A stretch of 30,752 nucleotides of DNA from AR5 sp041499965 (lineage in GTDB: Bacteria > Methylomirabilota > Methylomirabilia > Rokubacteriales > CSP1-6), in contig JBGQLG010000045.1 in assembly GCA_041499965.1 (NCBI GenBank), positions 1 through 30,752 of the forward strand. Reading direction: 5' to 3'. Shown here piece after piece: positions 15,266-23,459 of this stretch. The position numbers were made by a program, and so were the translations under genes. The first letter of the stretch is position 1. Each line of letters opens with the position of its first letter. The notes beneath the pieces were generated by a model. That model made no database searches. It worked only from the letters and a program-made list of their open reading frames with translations, and was not told the origin of the DNA.

Positions 15266-16455
15266 GCGACGCGCTCGGCGACGCCGCCGGCCGGCGCCCA
15301 CACGGCCTGGGCCCGGCCGCGCACGAAGCGGACGAAGCCGGCGGGCCCGGCGGCGGCGACGAGGCAGAAGTAGTAGGGGATGGCCAGCCGGCCGAGCCCG
15401 CGGCCGGCCCGCTCGGCGATCCAGCCGGCCAGGGCCAGCGCGTAGAACGCCGCCTGGCCGGCGAGCGCTGCCGCGTAGATGGCGTGCTGCTCGCGCAGCA
15501 CGACGCTGGCCCCCAGTAGCACGACGAGGGCGGGGCCGCCGGTCCAGCGCAGCGCGCGGTGCGAGAGCAGCATCCAGACGGCGCGCCAGCGGCGCGCGGC
15601 GACGAGCCAGGGCAGCCAGCGTCGCAGCAGGTACATGCCCTGAGCGACGATGCGTACGTGACGGCGGAACTCCTGGCCGCCTCCGAGTGAGGGCGGTTCG
15701 ACGGTGTAGGCCTGCGGCTCGAAGCGGCAGACGTAGCGGCCCAGCTCGGCCTGGATCGGGTGCAGGAGATCGTTGACCTCGGCCGCCTGCAGGTCGCGGT
15801 AGATCGCACGGCGCAGCGCGTAGACGGCGCCGTCGGCGCTGGCCTGGAATCCGAGCGCACTCTCGCCGGCGCGCAGCATCGCCTCGAAGCGCACGTAGCC
15901 GCTCGAGACCGCGCGGGCGTCGCCGGTGGTCGCGGCGTAGAGGCCCTGGCCGCTGACCAGTCCCACCCGCGGGTCGGCGAACGGTGCGGCCAGCCGGGAC
16001 AGCGCGTCGGGCCCGAACATCGCGTTGGCGTCGGTGAAGACCAGCACCTCGCCGCGCGCCGCCGCCGCGCCGCGGTTGAGCGCGGGCGACTTGCCCGCGC
16101 GCGGCTCCTGGCGGATCAGCCGCACGCGCGGGTCGGGATGGCGCGCGACGATCGAATCGGTGGCGTCGGTGGAGCCGTCGGAGACGACGATCACCTCCAG
16201 GCCGCGCGCGGGATAGGCCTGGGCCAGCGTGGTGTCGAGCTTCTCGCGGATGCAGCCGGCCTCGTTGAACGCGGCGACGATGACGGAGAGCAGCGGCCGC
16301 CGGGCTCGCGGCGAGCCGCCGCGATGCCAGGGCTCGGGCGCGCGCCGATCCCGTCCGGAGCCCACCAGCCGCGCCAGCCGTAGCAGCAGCGGGTAGCCGA
16401 GCCAGGTGTAGGCCAGCAGCGCGGCGGCGCCCCAGAACGCCAGCGCTGCCGTCAT
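15262..16455 (-). CDS. Membrane-anchored family 2 glycosyltransferase
   Basis: 397 residues; ATG at 16455 overlaps the GT4 stop (ATGA). An N-terminal membrane span (FWGAAALLAYTWLGYPLLL) precedes a GT-A domain: LLSVIVAAFNEA, VIVVSDGSTDATDSIV, LNRGAAAARGEVLVFTDANAMF with TDAN at the DxD position, and SADGAVYALRR. Three hydrophobic segments follow at ~300-385. This layout matches processive-like GT2 enzymes (chitin-synthase/NodC/PgaC style) as well as single-sugar transferases. The QxxRW motif of true polymerising synthases is not clearly seen, so single-sugar transfer seems likelier. Fully embedded in the operon. Confidence 0.86.
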   Translation of the reverse strand: MTAALAFWGAAALLAYTWLGYPLLLRLARLVGSGRDRRAPEPWHRGGSPRARRPLLSVIVAAFNEAGCIREKLDTTLAQAYPARGLEVIVVSDGSTDATDSIVARHPDPRVRLIRQEPRAGKSPALNRGAAAARGEVLVFTDANAMFGPDALSRLAAPFADPRVGLVSGQGLYAATTGDARAVSSGYVRFEAMLRAGESALGFQASADGAVYALRRAIYRDLQAAEVNDLLHPIQAELGRYVCRFEPQAYTVEPPSLGGGQEFRRHVRIVAQGMYLLRRWLPWLVAARRWRAVWMLLSHRALRWTGGPALVVLLGASVVLREQHAIYAAALAGQAAFYALALAGWIAERAGRGLGRLAIPYYFCLVAAAGPAGFVRFVRGRAQAVWAPAGGVAERVA

Positions 16456-17570
16456 CGCGCCAGGCTCCGGTACACGCGCGCCGTCTCCTCGACCTGGCGC
16501 CCGAGGTCGAAGCGCACCAGCGCCCAGTCGCGGCCGGCCCGGCCCATGCGCCGCGCACCGTCGGGATCGCGCAGCAGGGCGAGCAGCGCCTCGGCCAGCC
16601 GGCCGGGGTCGGCCGGCGGCACCAGGTGGCCCGTCACCCCGTCGCGGACGACCTCGGGCGTGCCGTCCACGGCCGTGGCCACGACCGGCCGCGCCATGGC
16701 CGCGGCCTCGATCGCCGTGAGCGGCATGCCCTCGTAGAGCGAGGGCAGGCAGAGCAGATCGACGGCGTCGAGCAAGCGCGGCACATCCGCGCGGACACCG
16801 GCGAAGATCACCGAGTCGCCGGCGCCCTGCGCGCGCGCCTGGGCCTGCAGCACCGGCCGGAGCGCGCCGTCGCCCACGAGCAGCAGGCGGGCGTCGGGAA
16901 ACTCGCGCAGCACCGCCGGCCACGCGTGCAGCAGGTAGGTGTGCCCCTTCTGCGGCTCGAGGCGTCCGACCACGCCGACCAGCGGGACCGCGCCGTCCAG
17001 TCCCAGCTCCTTGCGGACCGCCTCGCGCGCGTGCCCCGGCGTGAACACCGACAGGTCGCGTCCGTTGGGCACGACGGAGATCTTGGCGGCGGGATAGCCC
17101 TTGCCCTCGATCAGGAACGTGCGCGCTGCGGTGGACACCGCGATCACGCGATCGACGAAGCGCGCGACCAGACGATCGGGCAGGAAGCTGCCGCGCAGCC
17201 GCCCCCGCCTCCAGCCCTCACGTCCGTGGTAGGTCTCCACGACGCGGGCGCCGTGCCAGCGGCCGAGCGGCGCGGCCAGCGCGGTGGCGCGGAACAGGTG
17301 CGCGTTCACCACGTCGGGCCGCACGCGCGCCATCACGCGGCTCAGTCGCGCCACCTCGCCGGGACGCAGCGGGTTCTCGGCGGCCACGGGCTCGGCGTCC
17401 ACGCGGACGCCGGCCAGGTCAGCGCCGAAGGCGTCCAGCAAGGGGCGAGGCGCGGCCAGGGCCAGGCGGAACTCGCCGGGGTCCAGCCGGCGCAGCAGCG
17501 CGAGCACGACCTCCTCGACGCCGCCCCGCACGGGCGAGGTGAGGACGAAGAGCAGCCGGATCGGTCTCAC
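16452..17570 (-). CDS. Family 4 glycosyltransferase (GT-B)
   Basis: 372 residues; GTG at 17570 overlaps the phosphodiesterase stop (GTGA). N-terminal Rossmann half: LFVLTSPVRGGVEEVVLALLRRL, the Gly-rich acceptor loop; VNAHLFRATALAAPL; ETYHGREGW. C-terminal half: VGRLEPQKGHTYLLHAW, LLLVGDGALR, and the donor-binding E-x7-E region SLYEGMPLTAIEAAAMARPVVAT. Length is normal for GT4. It transfers a sugar from a nucleotide donor with retention of configuration to the growing lipid-linked oligosaccharide. Confidence 0.9.
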   Translation of the reverse strand: MRPIRLLFVLTSPVRGGVEEVVLALLRRLDPGEFRLALAAPRPLLDAFGADLAGVRVDAEPVAAENPLRPGEVARLSRVMARVRPDVVNAHLFRATALAAPLGRWHGARVVETYHGREGWRRGRLRGSFLPDRLVARFVDRVIAVSTAARTFLIEGKGYPAAKISVVPNGRDLSVFTPGHAREAVRKELGLDGAVPLVGVVGRLEPQKGHTYLLHAWPAVLREFPDARLLLVGDGALRPVLQAQARAQGAGDSVIFAGVRADVPRLLDAVDLLCLPSLYEGMPLTAIEAAAMARPVVATAVDGTPEVVRDGVTGHLVPPADPGRLAEALLALLRDPDGARRMGRAGRDWALVRFDLGRQVEETARVYRSLAR

Positions 17571-18730
17571 GCCACGTGCTCCCGCTGCGCCAGCCCGAGA
17601 TCCTCGCGCATGACGTCGCGGACCTGGGTGATGTGCTCGACGGCGCGTGCGACGGGCCCCGTGGCCAGCAGCACCGCGTCGGCGGTCGGCTCGCTCGGGT
17701 GATAGCCGTGCATGCCGGCGAAGCGCACGGTGCCCATGTCGCTCGGGGAGAGCAGCATCCCGGGCTTCATGAGGAAGAGTAGATGGTAGTAGCGGCCGTC
17801 CTCGAACCACACGCCGAGACGCTGCAGCTCGGCGGGCGCGAGCAGCCGGCCGCACGGATGATCGGTCAGCAAGTCGGTGAGGGCCTGCCGCGCGCGCTCG
17901 CTCCACACCCAGAAGCGCGCCATCGTCGAGTCGTAGGCCGGCAGGTAGTCGGCCTGCACGCGCAGCCCCAGCGCCTGCACGTCGCGCCGCAGGTCGTAGG
18001 TCCAGCGGATCGGGGTCATGCCGTGGTCGGAGAAGACGAACAGCCGCACGTCGCGGCGAGCGCGTGTGGCCGCCTCCCACAGGCGGCGCAGACCGGCCTC
18101 GTACCAGGCCAGGGTGGCGGTCACCGAGTCGGGCTCGTGCACGTGGAAGTGCAGGTGGTGGTCGAGCCCCGACAGGTAGAGGAACAGCACGCGGGCCTCC
18201 GAGCAGGCAGCCCGCTCGGGCGCCAGGTCGAGGATCTGCGCGTCCGTGTGGGCGTGGTACGTGTAGCACTCGTACGGCACGCCGGCCTGCCGCATGTCGT
18301 CGAAGATCGAGGGGCGGTCGAGGCCGCCGGGCTGGTAGATGTCGCGCTTCTCGGTCAGGTCAAACTCGGCCAGGTGGGCGACGGGATAGTCGTAGAGCGA
18401 GAAGTAGCCGCGGTAGCCGGACAGGCGGCGCGCGACCATCTTGAGCGCGCGGCGGCTGACGCGGTTCTCCACCAGCGGTCGTGGCAGCCGGGCCAGCGGG
18501 CGCGTCCAGCGGAACGGCGAGTGCTCGGGGTCGCGGTAGATGAGGTTCCAGTGGCCGTGCTCGCTCGGCGTCATCCCCGACAGCAGCGTCGGGATCGCGC
18601 CCGACGAGTAGCCGAGGATGGTCGTCAGCCACCGGCGCTCGACGAGGAGGTCGTCGAGGAACGGGCGACCGCGCAGGATCTCCCACCCGAGCGCGTCGAC
18701 GAGGACATAGATGGACAGCGGTGCGGCCAT
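17567..18730 (-). CDS. Alkaline-phosphatase-superfamily phosphodiesterase (nucleotide pyrophosphatase type)
   Basis: 387 residues; ATG at 18730, 13 bases after the nucleotidyltransferase stop. Metal-site landmarks of the superfamily are in order: Asp12 in VLVDALG, a nucleophile region GYSSGAIPTLLSG (Ser42 or Ser43), YLSGLDHHLHFH, FSDHGM, and GMHGYHPSEPTADA near the C-terminus. No signal peptide is visible, so it appears cytoplasmic, unlike many phosphatases. It could hydrolyse a nucleotide-sugar, a phosphodiester or a phosphonate; related folds also act as phosphotransferases (phosphoglycerol or phosphoethanolamine), so it may decorate the glycan. Coupled at its 3' end to the GT4 gene. Confidence 0.8.
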   Translation of the reverse strand: MAAPLSIYVLVDALGWEILRGRPFLDDLLVERRWLTTILGYSSGAIPTLLSGMTPSEHGHWNLIYRDPEHSPFRWTRPLARLPRPLVENRVSRRALKMVARRLSGYRGYFSLYDYPVAHLAEFDLTEKRDIYQPGGLDRPSIFDDMRQAGVPYECYTYHAHTDAQILDLAPERAACSEARVLFLYLSGLDHHLHFHVHEPDSVTATLAWYEAGLRRLWEAATRARRDVRLFVFSDHGMTPIRWTYDLRRDVQALGLRVQADYLPAYDSTMARFWVWSERARQALTDLLTDHPCGRLLAPAELQRLGVWFEDGRYYHLLFLMKPGMLLSPSDMGTVRFAGMHGYHPSEPTADAVLLATGPVARAVEHITQVRDVMREDLGLAQREHVA

Positions 18731-18743
18731 GAGTCTCCCCCGG

Positions 18744-19958
18744 TCAGTCGTTGCGAATGCCCCACCGCCAGAACGCGGTGATTGCCGCGCGCTCGTCGTC
18801 GGCGCCGGTGGGCGCGCGGCCGGCGAGCGGCAGCAGTCGGGCGGCGGCGCCGGTGGCCGGCCCGTCGTCGGCCAGCGCCAGGTAGGCGGTGGCGCCGGCC
18901 GCGTGGACGAGTGCGCGGGGCGTCGAGCGCGCCGCGAGCGCGGTGGCGCGGCGCACGCTGAGCGGCCGCGGCGCCGGCAGCGGATGCCGCGCGAGCTTCA
19001 CCCACCCCCGGGCGCGATGGCGCCACGGCTGGGCGTCAACCCAGCGCTCGAGCAGCGCCGGCAGCGGCGCGTCGCCGCCGACGAGCTGGGCCAGCTCCCA
19101 GCGCAGCACCACCGCCAGCGCCGGGATGCCGGCCGCGATCCCCGCCCGCAGCCGGGCCCGCCTGGCCTCGGCCGGTCCACCCGGCAGCACGTCGCCGATG
19201 CTCGGATGCAGCTTGGCCCGCGCCGCTCGCGCGAGCTCCTTCGTGAAGGTCTCGGGTAGCCGCGCGGCCAGAGCAGGCGTGTCGGCCAGCAGGGCGGCGA
19301 ACGCGCGGGGCCGCTCGGCGTAGGAGGACGCGTGACGGCCGGCGAAGGTGAGGGCCGAGCCGGCGACATCGAGCGTGAGCTTGATCCGCTGATAGGCGAC
19401 GTCGAGGAGCGCCTCGTCCCCGAGCGCCGTCGCGAGGCGGTCCCACGCCTCGAGCTGCTCGATGGCCCGGTTGAAGAGCAGGTGCACGGCGTCCTCGCGC
19501 GGGATGCCGCCGGCGCCGAGGCGGGGGATGCGGGCCAGGAGATCGGCCGGGCCCCAGAGCACACGGCCGTGGGTGCGGAGATCGTAGACGAAGATCGAGG
19601 GCCGGGCCCGCCGGTCCAGGAACGCGCGGTCCACCGAGCCGAATTCGACGTCGACGTCGACGCGCTGCGTGGCCAGCGCGGCGCTCACCTCGGGGCCCCA
19701 CGCCTTCAGCGCCGGGCGCAGGGCCCGGTGATCGCGGTCGCGGGGCAAGATCACCAGGAACTCGACGTCGCCCAGCACGCGCAGCCGGCCGTCGACCGCG
19801 ACCACCGTGCCCTCCCCGCGCGAGAAGCTGCCGGTCAACACGATGCCGACCAGCCGCGGGCCCAGGCGTTCGCGCAGCAGCCTCACGCATCGCTCGATCG
19901 CGTCGCTCACCGCGGCGGCGGCGCGCGGCTCGCCGCACAGCGTGGCGACCGCGCTCAC
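18744..19958 (-). CDS. Nucleotidyltransferase-fold protein, substrate unknown
   Basis: 404 residues; GTG at 19958 overlaps the kinase stop (GTGA). A polymerase-beta-type nucleotidyltransferase site is visible: GSFSRGEG (Gly43-Ser44), then GDVEFLVIL (Asp64, Glu66) and VDVDVEF (Asp101/Asp103) as the third acidic strand. The rest (~150-404) is largely helical and Ala/Arg/Leu-rich, with a hydrophobic ALVHAAGATAYLALA near the end. The large helical C-terminal half resembles aminoglycoside or minimal nucleotidyltransferases only in outline. It would transfer NMP from NTP to a hydroxyl or phosphate. I do not recognise a named family; its place between a P-loop kinase and a phosphodiesterase suggests a joint task. 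Confidence 0.72.
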   Translation of the reverse strand: MSAVATLCGEPRAAAAVSDAIERCVRLLRERLGPRLVGIVLTGSFSRGEGTVVAVDGRLRVLGDVEFLVILPRDRDHRALRPALKAWGPEVSAALATQRVDVDVEFGSVDRAFLDRRARPSIFVYDLRTHGRVLWGPADLLARIPRLGAGGIPREDAVHLLFNRAIEQLEAWDRLATALGDEALLDVAYQRIKLTLDVAGSALTFAGRHASSYAERPRAFAALLADTPALAARLPETFTKELARAARAKLHPSIGDVLPGGPAEARRARLRAGIAAGIPALAVVLRWELAQLVGGDAPLPALLERWVDAQPWRHRARGWVKLARHPLPAPRPLSVRRATALAARSTPRALVHAAGATAYLALADDGPATGAAARLLPLAGRAPTGADDERAAITAFWRWGIRND

Positions 19959-20626
19959 GAGGCGATCCGCGCCCGCTCGCCCCGACGGCGCGCCAGACGA
20001 TCGAGGATCACGGCGGCGGCGATCTCCGCGATGGGCTGGAGGCGGCCGTCGGTGCCCAGCACGAGGTCGGCCATCGCCCGGGTGGGCTCCACGTAGGTAC
20101 GGTGCGCCTCCCGCACAGTCGAGGCGAACTGGACCAGCACCTCGTCGGCGGTGCGCCCCCGCTCGGCCACGTCGCGGGCGAGCCGGCGCTCGAGCCGCAC
20201 ACGCTCCGGCGCGTCCAGATAGATGCGCAGGTCGAGCGCGGCCCGCACGGCCGGATCCCACAGCAGCAGGATCCCCTCGACGATCACGATCGGTCGCGGC
20301 GACACCGGCGCGGCGTGGCCCGTCCGCCGATGGGTGGCGAAGGAGTAGACGGGCGGCCGGACCGGGCGTCCCGCCCGCAGCGCGGCCAGGTGCTGGAGGA
20401 AGAGCGCCTGGTCGAAGGCCTCCGGCGCGTCGTAGTCGAGTGCGGCGCGCGCCGGCGCCGGCAGGGCCGAGCGGTCGCGATAGTACGCGTCGTGAGCCAG
20501 GCGCGCGGCCTGGGCCGGGCCCAGCGTGGTGAGGAGGGCGCCGGCGAGGCGGCTCTTGCCGCTGCCGCTTCCTCCGGCGATGCCGACGAGCAGCGGCGTC
20601 GTGTGGCTGGCGGCGGCCGCGCTCAT
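19955..20626 (-). CDS. Uridine-kinase-like P-loop kinase
   Basis: 223 residues; ATG at 20626 overlaps the deacetylase stop (ATGA). Walker A GIAGGSGSGKS (Lys24), an early DAYYRD motif, YDAPEAFDQALF, PVYSFATHRR and VIVEGILLLWDP, all in the order found in uridine kinase/phosphoribulokinase proteins. Then come the lid RLERRLARDVAERGR and YVEPTRAMADLVL. It matches the size of Udk (~210). In a polysaccharide operon it might phosphorylate a nucleoside, a sugar or a glycan precursor instead of uridine. The substrate is not readable from sequence, so I leave the gene unnamed. Confidence 0.82.
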   Translation of the reverse strand: MSAAAASHTTPLLVGIAGGSGSGKSRLAGALLTTLGPAQAARLAHDAYYRDRSALPAPARAALDYDAPEAFDQALFLQHLAALRAGRPVRPPVYSFATHRRTGHAAPVSPRPIVIVEGILLLWDPAVRAALDLRIYLDAPERVRLERRLARDVAERGRTADEVLVQFASTVREAHRTYVEPTRAMADLVLGTDGRLQPIAEIAAAVILDRLARRRGERARIAS

Positions 20627-21474
20627 GCGGCCACGGCCGGCACGGGAGCGACACAGACTGGCGCCAGCGCGCGTTCGATGCTGGTGAAGCTGAACGCGGT
20701 GAGCAGCGCGTGCAGCTTGCCCTCGGCGCCGGCCAGTCCCACGTAGTGACGGAAGCGATGGCGCCAGGGCATCGAGGGCCGCGGCTGCTCGGGGTCGAAC
20801 TCCCACGGATGGACGTAGAGCACCAGGGGCTGCCGCTCACGCCGGTTGACGCTGCTGATCGCCGCGTGGAGCAGCGGCGTGGGGAACAGCCGGAAGAAGC
20901 CGCCGCCGACGGGCAGGTTGGTCGCGAGCACGCGGGCCGTACCGACCGGCACCTCCCACAGCCGGACGCCCGGCAGCCGATGCACGAAGCGTGGCGCGTC
21001 CGGCATGCCGTAGCGATCGTGGACGATGGGATGCACGCTCGAGTCGTAGGTGTAGCCTTCCTCGGCGAGGATCGGGAACGCCCACGGGGTGTCGGCGCCG
21101 ATGGAGTAGTTGGGGGCGCGATATCCGAGGACCGGCCGGCCGATGGCGGCCTCGACCGCGTGCCGGGCGCGCCGCACGTCGGCCCGGAACGCCGCGGCGC
21201 CGAGCCGGCGCACCGGCGTGTGATCCCAGCCGTGCGAGGCCACCTCGTGGCCGCGCGCGGCCAGGCTGCGCGTCAGGCGCGGGAAGCGCTGGGCCACGAC
21301 ACCGAGCGTGAAGAACGTGGCCCGCGCCCCGCGGGCATCGAGCAGGTCGAGCAGCCGCTCCGTCTGCGCCACCACCCGGCTTGGCAGTCGCTCCAGTGCG
21401 GCCGGTCCGAGCGCCGCGCTGAACTCGACACCGTGGTAGTACTCCTCGACGTCGACCGTGAGGATGTTCGTCAC
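20623..21474 (-). CDS. Polysaccharide deacetylase (NodB domain with DUF3473-type C-terminus)
   Basis: 283 residues from GTG 21474, which gives the family-typical start MTNILTVDVEEYYH. GTG 21495 would add seven residues and overlap the upstream stop by eight bases and cannot be excluded; neither has a clear ribosome site. Catalytic Asp8 is in TVDVEE, the metal ligands His81 and His85 in ASHGWDH, and GYRAPNYSIG is the usual substrate-groove motif. The C-terminal YVHPWEFDPEQPR block is characteristic of the exosortase-A-associated deacetylase group. No signal peptide. It removes N-acetyl groups from the glycan or a lipid-linked precursor. Confidence 0.88.
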   Translation of the reverse strand: MTNILTVDVEEYYHGVEFSAALGPAALERLPSRVVAQTERLLDLLDARGARATFFTLGVVAQRFPRLTRSLAARGHEVASHGWDHTPVRRLGAAAFRADVRRARHAVEAAIGRPVLGYRAPNYSIGADTPWAFPILAEEGYTYDSSVHPIVHDRYGMPDAPRFVHRLPGVRLWEVPVGTARVLATNLPVGGGFFRLFPTPLLHAAISSVNRRERQPLVLYVHPWEFDPEQPRPSMPWRHRFRHYVGLAGAEGKLHALLTAFSFTSIERALAPVCVAPVPAVAA

Positions 21475-21487
21475 GGCTGCTGCGGCC

Positions 21488-22480
21488 TCAGCCACGCGTG
21501 GTACCGAGCGGCCGCGGGACGAGGCGCCGCCAGCCCGCCGCGATCACCGGCTCGGGCGCGGGGCCACCGGCGCGCTCGTCGTCGTTGAAGACGAGGCCGA
21601 GCGCGCGCGGGCGGCCCATCACGCCGAGCGTCTCGGCCAAGTGCTCGCGCGGCGTGTGGTTGGCGCGCACGACGACGACGAAGCCGTCCACGAGATTGCG
21701 CAGGATGCCGACGTCGGGGAACGGCAGCGCCGAGGGGGTGTCGACGAGCACGTAGTCGTAGCGCCGGCGCAGCTCGTCGATCAGGGCGGCCATCCGGGGC
21801 GACTTGAGCAGCTCGTAGGGCATCGACGACGCGGGGCCGGCCGGCAGGACCGCGAACGCGATGGAGGATGGCCGGTGGAGCACGTCGTCGACGGTCCTGG
21901 AGGTGTCGAGCAGATAGCCGCAGAGGCCCCGTCCACCCGGCAGGCCGAGGTAGCCGGCGACCGAGGGATGGCGCAGGTCGGCCTCGACCAGCGCGACTCG
22001 CGCCTGCGAGGCCTGGGCGAGCGCGCCGGCCAGGTTGAGCGCGGTCATCGTGCGCCCGTCGCCGCGGCCGGGGCTGGCGACCCCGACCACCCGCGTGCCG
22101 CGCTCGTGGTGGAGCGTCTCGATGGCCAGGCGCGCCGCGCGGTACTGCTCGGCGGCGAAGCTCGTCGGCTCCAGCAGGCTCACCAGATGGTCGTCGATGT
22201 CGCCGCTTTCACCGCCGGCGGCCGCTTCGATCTGCCAGGCGAAGGCGTGGCGACCGCGGGCCGGGCGGGCGACCGGCGCACCGTAGACCGGGCGCGCGGG
22301 GGCCGACGCTTCGGCCACGGCCACCGGCGCCGGAGGCTCCACCGCGACCGGCTTGACCGGCGGCCTCGCGAACGGTGACGGGACCGGCTCCGGCCGGGCC
22401 GGCGGCGGTGCCGGCGCCGGGACCTGCGCGAGGTCCCGCTCGTGCTCGACCTTCTCCAGCGCCTTGAAGAACTTGCTCAC
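21488..22480 (-). CDS. BY-kinase/CpsD-like P-loop protein with altered Walker A
   Basis: 330 residues; GTG at 22480 with AGGAGG (complement of 22487-22492) seven bases upstream. A short SKFFKALEKVE helix and ~50-residue Pro/Ala-rich linker precede the ATPase domain. Relative to tyrosine autokinases (CpsD/CapB/Wzc): Walker A reads ASPGRGDGRTMTALNLA, with Arg143 where Lys is expected; Walker A' is LVEADLRHP (Glu166, Asp168); Walker B YVLVDTPSA (Asp247). The C-terminus (GWRRLVPRPLG) has no Tyr cluster. It would pair with the Wzz-type protein two genes upstream to gate polymerisation, but kinase activity is doubtful on these residues. DNA at 22052-22054 (GCG, complement CGC) confirms the Arg. Confidence 0.83.
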   Translation of the reverse strand: MSKFFKALEKVEHERDLAQVPAPAPPPARPEPVPSPFARPPVKPVAVEPPAPVAVAEASAPARPVYGAPVARPARGRHAFAWQIEAAAGGESGDIDDHLVSLLEPTSFAAEQYRAARLAIETLHHERGTRVVGVASPGRGDGRTMTALNLAGALAQASQARVALVEADLRHPSVAGYLGLPGGRGLCGYLLDTSRTVDDVLHRPSSIAFAVLPAGPASSMPYELLKSPRMAALIDELRRRYDYVLVDTPSALPFPDVGILRNLVDGFVVVVRANHTPREHLAETLGVMGRPRALGLVFNDDERAGGPAPEPVIAAGWRRLVPRPLGTTRG

Positions 22481-22490
22481 GAAGTGCCTC

Positions 22491-23456
22491 CTAGGGCAGC
22501 GCGTGCCCGAGCCAGCCGGTAGCGTTGACGGCGACGACCAGGAGCAGGAGCAGCAGCACGACGAGCGCCGCGATGCCGCCCCGCGCGGCCCACCCGGCGC
22601 CGCGGGTCGGTACCAGGCGCGCCTGCCGGGTGCGCTTCCACTGCGGCCGCTCGCCCTCCTCGAGGTACTCCACCGCCTCGTCGACCACGGCGGCGTCGAT
22701 GCGCCGCTTGCTGTCGGCGAAGCCGGAGAGCAGGCAGTGGTCGCCCACGATGTTGACGACGCGCGGGATGCCCTGGCTGTAGTCGGTGATCTTCTGGATG
22801 GCGGCGTCGCTGAAGAGGCCCGAGTCGCTGGCGCCCGCGATGCGCAGGCGGTGGCGGATGTACAGCCGCGTCTCCTCGGGCGACAGCGGCCCGATGTGAC
22901 AGCGCAGCCCCACCCGCTGCTTGAGCTGGCGCAGCTCGGGGCTGTTGAGCTTGGTGCGCAGCTCGGGCTGGCCGACCAGCAGGATCTGCATCAGCTTCTG
23001 GCTGGTCGTCTCGAAGTTCGACAGCAGGCGCACCGCCTCCAGCGTGGGGATCGACAGGTTCTGCGCCTCGTCGATCACCAGCACCGGGCTCAACGCCTGC
23101 CGGTGCTGGTCGATGAGGAACTCGTTCAGCTCGAAGAGCCGCTGGGCCTGGGTGGTGCCGGTCGACTTGACGCCCCAGTCCTGCAGCATGTACTCGAGCA
23201 GGCCGTCGATCTCGAGCGTGGAGTTGTGGATGTAGGCCACGTGCGTGTCACGGTCGAGCTTGGATAGCAGGGTGCGCAGCAGCGTGGTCTTGCCGGTGCC
23301 GATCTCGCCCGAGAGCACGATGAAGCCCTTGCGCTCGCGCACGCCGTAGACGAGCTGGGCCAGCGCCTCGCGATGGCGGGTGGACTGGAACAGGAACTTG
23401 GGATCGGGGGTCGGGTTGAACGGGGCCTCCCGCAGGCCGTAGAACTGGAGGTACAT
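22491..23456 (-). CDS. ExeA/GspA-like AAA ATPase of the polysaccharide locus
   Basis: 321 residues; ATG at 23456, just after the stop of the chain-length gene, whose end supplies an AGAGGT ribosome site. N-terminus MYLQFYGLREAPFNPTPDP is the signature start of this family. Walker A GEIGTGKTT (Lys56), Walker B VLVIDEAQ (Asp129, Glu130), then RLLSNFETTSQKLMQILLVGQPEL as sensor region and QGIPRVVNIVGDHCL. A single membrane span lies at ~291-315, so it is tethered by its C-terminus. Homologues occur in exosortase-A loci (XrtA-associated ATPase) and in type II secretion (ExeA). Its exact role in export is not established; energy coupling or envelope remodelling is supposed. Confidence 0.87.
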   Translation of the reverse strand: MYLQFYGLREAPFNPTPDPKFLFQSTRHREALAQLVYGVRERKGFIVLSGEIGTGKTTLLRTLLSKLDRDTHVAYIHNSTLEIDGLLEYMLQDWGVKSTGTTQAQRLFELNEFLIDQHRQALSPVLVIDEAQNLSIPTLEAVRLLSNFETTSQKLMQILLVGQPELRTKLNSPELRQLKQRVGLRCHIGPLSPEETRLYIRHRLRIAGASDSGLFSDAAIQKITDYSQGIPRVVNIVGDHCLLSGFADSKRRIDAAVVDEAVEYLEEGERPQWKRTRQARLVPTRGAGWAARGGIAALVVLLLLLLVVAVNATGWLGHALP

Positions 23457-23459
23457 GGC

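Noticed and set aside
12780..15860. Very long minus-strand frame suggesting a fused glycosyltransferase
   Set aside because: Only the part up to 13772 has glycosyltransferase motifs; the rest is out-of-frame reading of the flippase and GT2 genes, whose own frames have full motifs and overlapping start/stop signals.
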